DNA from: Affinirhizobium straminoryzae
GTDB taxonomy: Bacteria > Pseudomonadota > Alphaproteobacteria > Rhizobiales > Rhizobiaceae
DNA: 58,369 bases
Reading direction: 5' to 3'
NCBI RefSeq assembly: GCF_007004135.1
Contig: NZ_VJMG01000066.1
Span: forward strand, 1 to 58,369
Under the pieces are notes generated by a model, which had not been told where the DNA came from, ran no database searches, and saw only the letters and a program-made list of their open reading frames with translations. Made by a program: the position numbers and the translations under genes. Below are positions 50,739 to 58,369 of this stretch, in pieces (the stretch's first letter is position 1; each line of letters begins with the position of its first letter).

Positions 50739-51749
50739 TCACGCAACCTCGATCATCGCCTTCACCACGCCGGCCGCCGGGTCGAGAAGGCCGGAGAACT
50801 TGTCCGGCACCTCGGCCAGCCCCATGCGGTGCGTCACCAGCGCATCCGGCACATGGCCCGCCCGCATGGCGGCCATCACATGCTCGAAATCGGCGGCGGT
50901 CGCATTGCGGCTGCCGAGCAGCGTCGTCTCGCGCTTGTGGAATTCCGGATCGGAAAAGGTGATGTCGCTCGCGACGATGGAGACCAGCACATAGGTGCCG
51001 GCATGGGCGACGAAGCGGAAACCGCGCTCGATCGCCTTCGGATTGCCGGTCGCATCGAACACCGTCTCGAAGAAGTTTCCGTCGGTCAGCGCCGAAAGCC
51101 GGTCCACGTCGCCTTCGCCGAGCAGGACGGTGGCATCGATGCCGAGGTGATCGCGGGCAAAGGCGAGGCGATCCTCGCGCCCGTCGATCATCGTCACGAC
51201 GGCGCCCTCCTTCCTGGCGAAGACGGCCACCGCAAGGCCGATGGGGCCGGCACCGGCGATCAGCACGCTGTCACCCGCCTTCGTGCCGGCACGTGCCACG
51301 GCATGGGCGCCGATCGCCAGAAACTCCACCATGGCGGCCTGATCGAGCGACAGGCCGTCGGCCGGCAGCAGGAAGCGTTCCGGCAGGCTGAGATAGCCGG
51401 TCATGCCGCCATCGCGGTGAACGCCGAGCACGCCGATATTGCGGCAGCAATTGGTGCGGCCCTTGCGGCAGGCATCGCAGGTGCCGCAGGAAATGTAGGG
51501 AATGATCGAGACCGTCGAACCGGGCACGAGACGGCTTCCAGCCGGAACCTCTTCCACCGTTGCCGCCAGTTCATGGCCCATCACGCGCGGATAGGAGAGA
51601 TAGGGCTGGTTGCCGGTGAAGATGTGCAGGTCGGTGCCGCAGACGCCGACGCGGCGCACCCGGACCAGCACCTCGTCGGTCGCACGCGTTGGCTTCGGCC
51701 GTTCGATGGCCGTCAACCTGCCGGGCTCGTCACAGATGATCGTCAGCAT
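50739..51749 (-). CDS. Zinc-dependent medium-chain alcohol dehydrogenase (LgoD-like)
   Basis: The 336-residue enzyme has the catalytic zinc ligands in VGVCGTDLH and GHELAATVEE. The structural zinc is bound by four Cys in CGTCDACRKGRTNC, and the NAD fold is VLIAGAGPIGLAVAV. It resembles L-galactonate/L-galactonate-like oxidoreductases that recur in fucose clusters. Its exact step is unclear. It may process L-galactonate or a side product when the pathway handles L-galactose, or reduce/oxidise lactaldehyde. It lies four bases after the lactonase gene. Confidence 0.85.
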   Translation of the reverse strand: MLTIICDEPGRLTAIERPKPTRATDEVLVRVRRVGVCGTDLHIFTGNQPYLSYPRVMGHELAATVEEVPAGSRLVPGSTVSIIPYISCGTCDACRKGRTNCCRNIGVLGVHRDGGMTGYLSLPERFLLPADGLSLDQAAMVEFLAIGAHAVARAGTKAGDSVLIAGAGPIGLAVAVFARKEGAVVTMIDGREDRLAFARDHLGIDATVLLGEGDVDRLSALTDGNFFETVFDATGNPKAIERGFRFVAHAGTYVLVSIVASDITFSDPEFHKRETTLLGSRNATAADFEHVMAAMRAGHVPDALVTHRMGLAEVPDKFSGLLDPAAGVVKAMIEVA

Positions 51750-51753
51750 TTAC

Positions 51754-52572
51754 TTACCTTTCCAGACGATAGAAGCGGGCGGCATTGGCCCCGAAGACGG
51801 CAGCGTGATCGGCTTGCGGCACGATGGCGCGGGCCTGTTCGAACCAGCCTTGATAATCGCCGGCGAGACGCACCACCGGCCAGTCGCTGCCCCACATCAC
51901 GCGTTCGCTGCCGAAAAGCTCCAGCAGCGTTTCCGCATAGGGGCGCACGGCCTGCGGCTTCTGGTCGCCGGCTTCGGTCAGCAGGCCTGAGAGCTTGACG
52001 CAGATCTGCGGCAGGGCGGCAAGGGCGGCCATATCCTGCCGCCAGGTGCTGAAATGGCCCTCGGCGATCAGCGGCTTGGCGCCGTGGTCGATGACGATCC
52101 GAAGCGCCGGATGACGCCGTGCCAAGGTCAGCAGATGCGGCAGATGTTTTGGAAAGATCAGCGCATCGAAGGCAAGATCGGCGGCCACCATGGCCTCGAC
52201 GGCCGGTGCAAGGGCCGGATCGACAATCCAGTCCTCCTCCGCAAGACCCTGCAGCATCGGGCGCAGGCCTTTCAGTTTTCGATGGCCGGTCAGGTTTTCG
52301 ATGGCGGCCGGCGCATCGGCTGCCTTCAGGTCCGTCCAGCCGACCACGCCCCGGATGAAGGCATGGCGTTCGGAAAGATCCAGCATGAAGTCGGTATCCG
52401 CTGCGCTCTCCATGGTCTGCACCAGCACGGTGCCGTCGATGCCGCAGGCGGCCATCAGCGGCAGCAGATCCTCCGGCGCAAAATCGCGGTAGATCGGCGC
52501 AAGCTCCGGCGGCGGCCACTGGCCGGGCCGGTCCGCGAGACGCCAGAAATGCTGGTGGGCATCGATCCGCAT
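51754..52572 (-). CDS. L-fucono-lactonase (amidohydrolase family)
   Basis: The 272-residue TIM-barrel hydrolase has IDAHQHFWR (metal His pair), VIDHGAKP and MWGSDWPV (catalytic Asp region), a layout typical of fuconolactonases in the amidohydrolase_2 family. It opens L-fucono-1,5-lactone to L-fuconate. The gene is two bases from the aldose dehydrogenase gene and in pathway order. Confidence 0.9.
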   Translation of the reverse strand: MRIDAHQHFWRLADRPGQWPPPELAPIYRDFAPEDLLPLMAACGIDGTVLVQTMESAADTDFMLDLSERHAFIRGVVGWTDLKAADAPAAIENLTGHRKLKGLRPMLQGLAEEDWIVDPALAPAVEAMVAADLAFDALIFPKHLPHLLTLARRHPALRIVIDHGAKPLIAEGHFSTWRQDMAALAALPQICVKLSGLLTEAGDQKPQAVRPYAETLLELFGSERVMWGSDWPVVRLAGDYQGWFEQARAIVPQADHAAVFGANAARFYRLER

Positions 52573-52574
52573 GT

Positions 52575-53588
52575 TCAGGCTCCCGCAGCCGGAACCGGCG
52601 CGCCTTCGGCAATCAGGCCCTTGTCCTTGAGGCGCGCCCAGAAGGCGGCCGGAATGCTTTCCTCGAACCAGCCGACATTGGCCGTCAGCTGCTCGGCCGT
52701 GCGGGCGCCGGAGACGATGGTGAGGGCCGCCGGATGGGCGAGCGGAAACTGCAGGGCGGCGGCCTGCAGCGTCACCCCTTCGGCCTCGCAGGCATCGCGC
52801 AGCGCATCGACGCGGGCCAGCACATCGGCAGGCGCATCGGTGTAGTTGAACTTGCGATTGCCGGCGAGAATGCCGGAATTGAAGGCGCCGGCGATGACGA
52901 TGCCGACGCCGCGGCCTGCGCAGTCATCCATGAAGGAAAGGCTCTGCTGCTCAAGCAGCGTATAGCGACCGGCCAGCATGCAGATGTCGATATCGGCCAC
53001 CTGCATGGCATCGCGGATGATTTCCCATTCGTTGACGCCGAGGCCGATGGCGCGCGTCAGGCCTTCTTCCCGCAACCGGGTCAGCGCGCGGAAGCCGCCG
53101 CCTTCGGTCAACTGCTGCCAGTAATGGGCGTGGCGTTCGCCATGGGTCACGCTGCCGATGTCGTGCACATAGAGAATGTCCGGCTTCAGAATGCCGAGGC
53201 GTTGCTGGCTGGCCTCGAAAGAGCGCATCACGCCGTCATGGGTGTAGTCGTAGACCGGGCGGAAGGGCAGGGGCTGCACATAGCTGTCTTCTTCGGCGCC
53301 CACGCTTTCATCCGGCGTCATCACGCGGCCGACCTTGGTGCTGACGACGTAATCGCTGCGGGGGAGATCGGTCAGCATGGTGCCGAGCCGACGCTCGGAG
53401 CGGGTGAAGCCGTAGAAGGGGGCCGTATCGAAATAACGGATGCCGGCTTCCCACGAGGCCCGGAAGGCGCCTTCGGATTCCGCATAGGATGTCACGCGGT
53501 AGAGATTGCCCATCTGGGCACAGCCCAGTCCCATGCTGGTAAGGGAAACCCCGGTGCGGGCGTGGGTGCGGATATCGGCGGCCTTCAT
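52575..53588 (-). CDS. Aldo/keto reductase acting as L-fucose (aldose) dehydrogenase
   Basis: The 337-residue protein has GLGCAQMGN, YFDTAPFYGFTRSERRLG (Asp, Tyr), VVSTKVGR (Lys) and ILYVHDIGS (His), the complete AKR tetrad. It matches D-threo-aldose 1-dehydrogenases, which oxidise L-fucose to the lactone with NAD(P). The start at 53588 (MKAADIRTH) gives a usual N-terminus; 53606 is possible. It follows the binding-protein gene of the same operon. Confidence 0.87.
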   Translation of the reverse strand: MKAADIRTHARTGVSLTSMGLGCAQMGNLYRVTSYAESEGAFRASWEAGIRYFDTAPFYGFTRSERRLGTMLTDLPRSDYVVSTKVGRVMTPDESVGAEEDSYVQPLPFRPVYDYTHDGVMRSFEASQQRLGILKPDILYVHDIGSVTHGERHAHYWQQLTEGGGFRALTRLREEGLTRAIGLGVNEWEIIRDAMQVADIDICMLAGRYTLLEQQSLSFMDDCAGRGVGIVIAGAFNSGILAGNRKFNYTDAPADVLARVDALRDACEAEGVTLQAAALQFPLAHPAALTIVSGARTAEQLTANVGWFEESIPAAFWARLKDKGLIAEGAPVPAAGA

Positions 53589-53656
53589 GTCATCTGTCTC
53601 GTGCATTGGGGGGAAAGGGCGCGCGACCCAAAGAGGCCGCGCGCGATGGATTGCGA

Positions 53657-54604
53657 TCAGTAGAGAACGTTCTTGGCTTCCGGCTTGTCGATGTTTTCCT
53701 TGGTGACGACGACGACGCCGGTATCGACGAACTTCTCGACCTTTTCCTTTTTCAGGATCTTCGAGAGCGTCTTCACGCCGAGTTCGCCCATCTGGAAGGA
53801 GCCCTGCACGGCGATCGCGGCAAGCGTGCCGTCCTTAACGAAGCCCTGGAGATCCTGGTTGCCGTCAAAGCCGACGGCCGCGACCTTGCCGGCCTTGCCG
53901 GATTCCTTCAGTGCGCGGCCCATGCCGATGGCGGTCGGCTCGTTGGCGCCGAAGATGCCCTTGAGATCGGCATTGGCGGCCAGAACGTCGGTCGTCTGGT
54001 TCAGCGCGGTCGCCATCTGCGACTGCGAGTAGAAGGGACCGACGATCTGGAGCTTGGAATTGGCCTTGATGTAATCGGTGAAGCCACCGACGCGGCCGAT
54101 TTCCGAGCCGGCGCCTGCCACATAGGACATCACGGCGATCTTGCCTTCCTTGCCCACCTTGTCGATCAGCGCCTTGGCGGCCAGTTCGCCCGCCTTGCGG
54201 TTATCGGTGGCCAGGAAGGACTGGTAATATTGCTCGGCGCCCTTGGCGAGCATGGAGTCGATGATGACGACCGGAATGCGGGCTTCCCAGGCCTTCTTCA
54301 CGGCCGGAACCAGCGCGTCCGGATCGGACGGGGCCAGCACGATGCCGGCGACGCCGCGGTTGACGGCATTTTCCACCATGTTCACCTGATCGGCGATGGC
54401 GGATTCGGCGGCCGGGCCCTGGAAGGTCATGGTGTTACCGCCGCCGACCTCCTTGATCGCCGCATCAGCACCCTTCTGCACGTTCTGCCAGAAGGTCGAG
54501 TTGACGGTCTTGACGATCACGGCGATTTCCGCCGCCTGCGCCGACACCGAGGCGGCGCAGATCATGAATGCCGATGCCAGCAAGGCAGATGCGATTTTCT
54601 TCAT
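53657..54604 (-). CDS. Periplasmic sugar-binding protein (fucose-type importer)
   Basis: The 315-residue protein has a signal peptide ending near SAQA-A. Its type I periplasmic fold has IAVIVKTVNSTFWQNVQKGAD, VLAPSDPDALVPAV, LKGIFGANEPTAIGMG and AVGFDGNQDLQGFVKDG. It would deliver L-fucose, or a related sugar, to the permease/ATPase upstream in the operon. A GGAGGA site precedes the ATG. It is unrelated in detail to the binding protein at 5013, although the family is the same. Confidence 0.88.
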   Translation of the reverse strand: MKKIASALLASAFMICAASVSAQAAEIAVIVKTVNSTFWQNVQKGADAAIKEVGGGNTMTFQGPAAESAIADQVNMVENAVNRGVAGIVLAPSDPDALVPAVKKAWEARIPVVIIDSMLAKGAEQYYQSFLATDNRKAGELAAKALIDKVGKEGKIAVMSYVAGAGSEIGRVGGFTDYIKANSKLQIVGPFYSQSQMATALNQTTDVLAANADLKGIFGANEPTAIGMGRALKESGKAGKVAAVGFDGNQDLQGFVKDGTLAAIAVQGSFQMGELGVKTLSKILKKEKVEKFVDTGVVVVTKENIDKPEAKNVLY

Positions 54605-54698
54605 TGTCCATCCTCCTGAAATGAAGTGGCCCTGGCGGGCCGCCTCCCGGGAGCTCCCACTCCCCTTGGTGTTTGCGGAAAAGGGTCCGCCCCCGTCC

Positions 54699-55721
54699 TC
54701 ATCGGCGATTGCGCAGCTGGTCGATCCACACGGTGACCAGAATGACGAGACCGATGATGATTTGCTGCGTGAAGGCGGAGACGCCGTTCATGTTGAGACC
54801 GTTGCGCAAGATGCCGATGACGAAGGCGCCGATGGCCGTGCCGGAAATGGTGCCGACGCCGCCGATCAGCGAGGTGCCGCCGATCACGGCACTGGCGATG
54901 GCATCGAGTTCGTACATCACGCCTTCGTTCGGCTGGCCCGTGACGAGGCGCGACATCAGCACGCAGCCCGTCAGCCCGGCCAGCGTGCCGGACAGGATAT
55001 AGGTGAAGCTGGTGACGCGGGTGACGTTGACGCCGGAGAGACGCGCCGCATCCACATTCGAGCCGACCGCATAGATATGGCGGCCGAGGATCGAGCGGTT
55101 CAGCATGAAGGAGACGGCGAGCGCGATCACCACCATCAGGATCACCGGATAGGGAATGCCGGGAAACACCACGGTCGGGAAGCCGTCGTCGCCGACGGTG
55201 ATGATGCGCAGGAGCGCGCCATTGCCAAGTTCGCCGAAGCTTTCGCCAAGGCCGGAGACGGCGCGCGCGCCAGTGATCTGCAGCGCAACGCCGCGGGCGA
55301 TCAGCATCATGCCGAGCGTGGCGATGAAGGGTGGCAGCTTCATGCGGGTGATCAGGATGCCGTTCACCACGCCGCAGAGCGAGCCTGTGAGAATGCCGCC
55401 CAGCATGCCGAGCCAGACCGGAAAGCCGGCCTCCTTGACGAGAAGGGCCGCGACGACGCCTGCCAGCGCCAGCACGGAGCCGACCGACAGATCGATGCCG
55501 CCGGTGATGATCACGCAGGTCGCGCCGATGCCGAGCAGGGCGATCGAGGTGACCTGCAGCGCAATCGTCATGCCGTTGTTGACGGTGAAGAAGGCATTGC
55601 TGGTCAGCGAGAAGACGACGATCAGCACGAAAAGGCTGCCGAGGGCGGCGAATTTCTGGATCACGTCCTTCTGGCGGTCGCTGAGGCGAGCGCTGTTTGG
55701 TTCCTTGGGGGCTGTCATCAT
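54699..55721 (-). CDS. Sugar ABC importer permease (RbsC-like, fucose operon)
   Basis: The 340-residue protein has about ten hydrophobic segments. RbsC-type motifs are ITGGIDLSVGSVLALAG near residue 85, MKLPPFIATLGMMLIARG and LDAIASAVIGGTSLIGGVGTISGT. Two adjacent ATGs (55721, 55718) follow GCGAGGAC; either may be used. It partners the ATPase gene 20 bases upstream. Confidence 0.9.
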   Translation of the reverse strand: MMTAPKEPNSARLSDRQKDVIQKFAALGSLFVLIVVFSLTSNAFFTVNNGMTIALQVTSIALLGIGATCVIITGGIDLSVGSVLALAGVVAALLVKEAGFPVWLGMLGGILTGSLCGVVNGILITRMKLPPFIATLGMMLIARGVALQITGARAVSGLGESFGELGNGALLRIITVGDDGFPTVVFPGIPYPVILMVVIALAVSFMLNRSILGRHIYAVGSNVDAARLSGVNVTRVTSFTYILSGTLAGLTGCVLMSRLVTGQPNEGVMYELDAIASAVIGGTSLIGGVGTISGTAIGAFVIGILRNGLNMNGVSAFTQQIIIGLVILVTVWIDQLRNRR

Positions 55722-55740
55722 CGTCCTCGCAGTCGGCATG

Positions 55741-57318
55741 TCAGTGCTGGGTGGGGCCGAAGCCGGAGGCATAGCGCATGATCTCCTCCTGGCTGGTGCG
55801 CGCCGTTTCCAGCACGCCCGTCACGCGGCCATTGTGGAACACGGCGACACGGTCGGTCATGCCTAAGATTTCCGGCAGTTCGGAGCTGATCAGGATGACG
55901 CCGATGCCCTCGCGGGCCAACTCGTCCATGATCTTGTAGATCGCGAATTTCGCGCCGACATCGATGCCGCGCGTCGGTTCGTCGAAGAACATCACCTTCG
56001 ATTTGCGGAACAGCCATTTGCCGATGATGATCTTCTGCTGGTTGCCGCCGGACAAAAGCCGCACCGGCTGGCGGATCGACGGCGTCTTGATGCTGAGCAG
56101 GTCCACATAGTCCTGCGTGACGCGAGCGTGGCGGTCGAAATCGATGAGACCGAGGCGGCTCGACAGCGCCTTGAGGTTCGCCAGCGTCATGTTGGCATCG
56201 ACGGGCATCTTGATGGCGAGCCCCTGCGCCTTGCGGTCTTCCGACAGATAGGCAAGCCCCGCCTCGATCGCATCGCGCGGATTGCGGATCGAAAGCTCCC
56301 GGCCTTCCAGGGTGACCCGTCCGGCGTCCAGCGGATCGGCGCCAAAGATTGCGCGCGCCACCTCCGTGCGTCCGGCGCCCATCAGCCCGGCAAAGCCGAG
56401 GATTTCGCCGCGCCTGAGGCTGAAGCTGACATTGCTGAACACGCCGCGTCGCGTCAGGTTCTCGGCGCTGAAGATCACCTCATCGGTCGGCTGCGCCGTG
56501 CGCTCGGGAAATTTTTCCTCCAGCGAGCGGCCGACCATGCGGGCGACGATCTGGTCGATGCTGGTGTCGGCAAAGGCGTCGGTTGCCACATAGCGACCGT
56601 CGCGCAGCACGGTGACGCGGTCGACGATCTCTGCCATCTCATCGAGGCGATGCGAGATATAGACGATGCCGACGCCTTCCCGCTTCAGATCGTGAATGAC
56701 CTTGAACAGCAGGCGCGTCTCCTGCTCGGTCAGCGAGGAGGTGGGTTCGTCCATGATCAGCACTTCGGCGTTGAGCGACAGCGCCTTGGCGATTTCCACC
56801 ATCTGGCACTGGGCGACCGAAAGCTCGCGCACCAGCCGGTCCGGAGAGATCGCAACGCCCAGCCGGTCGAGGCAGGCCTTGGCATCCGCCTTCAGTTTCC
56901 GGCGGTCGACCAGGAAGCTGCGGCGCGGTTCGCGGGCCAGATAGATGTTTTCCGCCACCGTCAGGTGCGGCACCAGATTGAGTTCCTGGTGAATGATGGC
57001 GATGCCGAGTTGCTCGGCCTCAAGCGGTGAGGCGAACTGCCGCTCGACACCCTTGTAGGTGATGCGGCCGGAGGTTGGGGTGTAGACACCGCTGATGATC
57101 TTCATCAGCGTGGATTTGCCGGCGCCGTTTTCGCCGCAGACCGCATGGACTTCGCCGCGCTTGAGGTCGAAGCTGACATCGGCAAGCGCCACGACGCTCG
57201 GGAATTCCTTGCGGATGTCGGTGAGGCTCAGCAGCGTCTCGCTGCCTTGCTCCGTTGCGCGTCGCCTTTCGGCAGTGGGCGCGCCTGTCCCGCCATGCGT
57301 GGCCTGACCGGTCTGCAT
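55741..57318 (-). CDS. Sugar ABC importer ATPase with two nucleotide-binding domains (fucose operon)
   Basis: The 525-residue protein has two ABC modules. The first shows Walker A GENGAGKST near residue 65, signature-like ELSVAQCQMVEIAKA and VLIMDEPTSSL. The second has a degenerate Walker A (GLMGAGRTEVAR), LLSGGNQQKIIIG and VMFFDEPTRGID. It is the first gene of the fucose operon. The ATG at 57318 has GGAGGAG upstream, so the longer frame to 57414 was rejected. An N-terminal tail of about 28 residues precedes the first module. Confidence 0.91.
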   Translation of the reverse strand: MQTGQATHGGTGAPTAERRRATEQGSETLLSLTDIRKEFPSVVALADVSFDLKRGEVHAVCGENGAGKSTLMKIISGVYTPTSGRITYKGVERQFASPLEAEQLGIAIIHQELNLVPHLTVAENIYLAREPRRSFLVDRRKLKADAKACLDRLGVAISPDRLVRELSVAQCQMVEIAKALSLNAEVLIMDEPTSSLTEQETRLLFKVIHDLKREGVGIVYISHRLDEMAEIVDRVTVLRDGRYVATDAFADTSIDQIVARMVGRSLEEKFPERTAQPTDEVIFSAENLTRRGVFSNVSFSLRRGEILGFAGLMGAGRTEVARAIFGADPLDAGRVTLEGRELSIRNPRDAIEAGLAYLSEDRKAQGLAIKMPVDANMTLANLKALSSRLGLIDFDRHARVTQDYVDLLSIKTPSIRQPVRLLSGGNQQKIIIGKWLFRKSKVMFFDEPTRGIDVGAKFAIYKIMDELAREGIGVILISSELPEILGMTDRVAVFHNGRVTGVLETARTSQEEIMRYASGFGPTQH

Positions 57319-57407
57319 GAAGTCTCCTCCCTGCGCAAGCTTGCGCATGGCCGCTCCAGCTCCACCCGGCGGCCGATGGCCATTAGTGGTAGGCGGTCTG
57401 GCCAAAC

Positions 57408-57527
57408 TGGTCAAGCCAATTTCGGCGAGTTCCGATCATATTTCGTCAGTCAATTACATAAAGCCATGATATCAATAAAAAATCATTGGTCTTGCCAGTT
57501 TCCTGCCGAGCCCCTATGGTAAGGCCA
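57408..57527. promoter_or_regulatory. Operator cluster TGGTNNNGCCA between fucose operon and GntR gene
   Basis: Three sites share TGGTNNNGCCA: TGGTCAAGCCA (57408-57418), TGGTCTTGCCA (57487-57497) and TGGTAAGGCCA (57517-57527). The intervening DNA is AT-rich and promoter-like. The pattern fits FadR-subfamily GntR operators, and the third site touches the regulator start codon. Confidence 0.6.
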
Positions 57528-58244
57528 ATGGAGAATATGGCGCAGGTGATGAGCGGGATCAGGACAACGGAGCGGCGGCTCTATCAGCAGGTGGCGGACC
57601 AGATCCGCAGCCTCATCCAGAGTGGTCATTTCCGGCTCGGCCAGCGGCTGCCGGCGGAGCGCGAGCTTGCCCAGCAGCTGGGGGTGTCGCGCCCGTCGCT
57701 GCGCGAGGCGCTGATCGCGCTTGAGATTGACGGCACCGTCGAGATCCGCATGGGCTCGGGCATCTATGTGGTGGCGACGTCCGAGCGTCGGCCGCAGAGC
57801 CCGGTGTCGATCGGCGAAAGCCCGGTCGAGCTGATGCAGGCCCGCGCGGCAGTGGAAGGCACCGTCATCCTGATGGCGGCCGCCCGCATGCAGCCGGACA
57901 CGCTGCGCGCGCTGCGGCAGGTGCTGGATGCGATGCGCACCGAGATCGCCGAAGGCCGCAAGCCGGTGGAGCAGGACCGGCAATTCCACCTGACAATCGC
58001 CGCCCAGTCCGGTAACGGCGTGCTGCAGCGGCTGGTTGGCGAACTGTTCGACGACCGACACAGCCCGCTGTCCACCCAGTTGCGCGAGCATTTCGAGACG
58101 CCGGACACCTGGAGCCTGGCGCTTGCCGAACACGAGGCCATCCTGGAGGCTCTGGAGGCGCGCGATGCGCTTCTGGCCCAGGCGATGATGCGCGCGCATC
58201 TGGAGGAATCCAAGCGCCGCTGGCTGGACAGCGAGCCCCGATAG
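57528..58244 (+). CDS. GntR-family regulator, FadR/FCD subgroup, of the fucose operon
   Basis: The 238-residue protein has an N-terminal winged helix (RRLYQQVADQIRSLIQSGHF, then LGVSRPSLREALIALEIDG; residues about 15-75). A C-terminal FCD domain follows, with candidate metal ligands in DRQFHLTIA and AEHEAILEALEARDA. It would respond to a fucose-pathway acid. The start is uncertain among ATGs at 57516, 57528, 57537 and 57549; 57528 follows AAGG. It is divergent from the importer operon. Confidence 0.88.
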   Translation: MENMAQVMSGIRTTERRLYQQVADQIRSLIQSGHFRLGQRLPAERELAQQLGVSRPSLREALIALEIDGTVEIRMGSGIYVVATSERRPQSPVSIGESPVELMQARAAVEGTVILMAAARMQPDTLRALRQVLDAMRTEIAEGRKPVEQDRQFHLTIAAQSGNGVLQRLVGELFDDRHSPLSTQLREHFETPDTWSLALAEHEAILEALEARDALLAQAMMRAHLEESKRRWLDSEPR

Positions 58245-58293
58245 GAGCGGGGTTTTCCCTTGAACGCGAAAGACCCTCCAGGGAGGAGGAACA

Positions 58294-58369
58294 GATGAAC
58301 GAGACAATTTCCCCGGTGATCGTGCTGAACGTGGCCGATGACGTGGCGGTGGCCCGCCGCTCCATTCCC
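58294..58369 (+). CDS. UxaA-like hydro-lyase, N-terminal fragment (runs off the window)
   Basis: GGGAGGAGGAAC precedes the ATG. The visible 25 residues (MNETISPVIVLNVADDVAVA, and on) match the start of the SAF/altronate-dehydratase-like proteins (UxaA family). These work in hexonate or fuconate-type sugar acid breakdown. Only the first residues are present, so the call is tentative. It follows the GntR gene on the same strand. Confidence 0.6.

Noticed and set aside
1..58369. CRISPR arrays, tRNA or rRNA genes, complete insertion sequences
   Set aside because: None was recognised when reading through the window. Only the recombinase remnant and the gene-sized repeat were found.

Overview
The window looks like a chromosome, chromid or megaplasmid segment from an alphaproteobacterium of the Rhizobiaceae type (Rhizobium/Agrobacterium group). 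The evidence is high GC, tightly packed operons with ATGA/GTGA overlaps, sugar ABC importers with DeoR/GntR regulators, a rhizobial-type palindromic intergenic repeat, a DUF992 exported protein, and the N-acetylglutaminylglutamine amide (NAGGN) osmolyte genes. No rRNA, tRNA, CRISPR array or intact insertion sequence was seen. A decayed serine-recombinase tail at the left edge is the only clear mobile-DNA trace.

Left region (1-10170). A recombinase remnant abuts a divergent sugar cluster. On the minus strand are a xylose-isomerase-like TIM-barrel protein, a split transketolase and an FGGY kinase. On the plus strand are a ribose-type periplasmic binding protein, a DUF2291 lipoprotein, a double ATPase and a permease, followed by a DeoR-family regulator. 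The gene set fits isomerase, kinase and transketolase steps as in the described D-apiose/apulose pathway. A perfect palindrome lies between -35 and -10 of the binding-protein promoter.

Middle-left region (10822-27533). This is a cell-envelope glycan locus. A HAD-UbiA fusion, a DprE1-like FAD oxidase and a DprE2-like reductase together resemble the route to decaprenyl-phosphoryl-D-arabinofuranose. They are followed by an extended SDR, a FAD-dependent oxidoreductase, a GtrA-type flippase and two tandem ~786-residue GT-C-like proteins. The two GT-C-like genes have nearly identical C-terminal halves and diverged membrane halves. A third GT-C-like membrane protein, a rhamnosyltransferase-type GT2 and a large methyltransferase-GT2-GT2 protein follow. 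I infer a D-arabinose-containing surface glycan or glycoprotein system, and it is the most interesting candidate here.

Central region (27911-38278). A DUF992 protein precedes a C1/O-demethylation locus: MetF-like reductase, PurU deformylase, FCD-type GntR regulator, LigM-like tetrahydrofolate-dependent demethylase, and a five-gene branched-chain-amino-acid-type ABC importer. Four TGTATACA palindromes sit at the 5' ends of its transcription units and define a probable GntR regulon.

Right-centre (38279-47549). DgkA is followed by the three-gene NAGGN osmoprotectant operon (M42 peptidase, ngg, asnO), a TetR regulator and a MacAB-type efflux pair.

Right region (47667-58369). A complete non-phosphorylating L-fucose operon is present: ABC importer, aldose dehydrogenase, lactonase, Zn-dehydrogenase, keto-deoxy-fuconate dehydrogenase, diketo-acid hydrolase and L-fuconate dehydratase. 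It faces a FadR-type GntR regulator, with three TGGTNNNGCCA sites between them. The start of a UxaA-like gene runs off the right edge. Apiose, fucose and methoxylated aromatics all come from plant cell walls, so the catabolic theme is plant-derived carbon.
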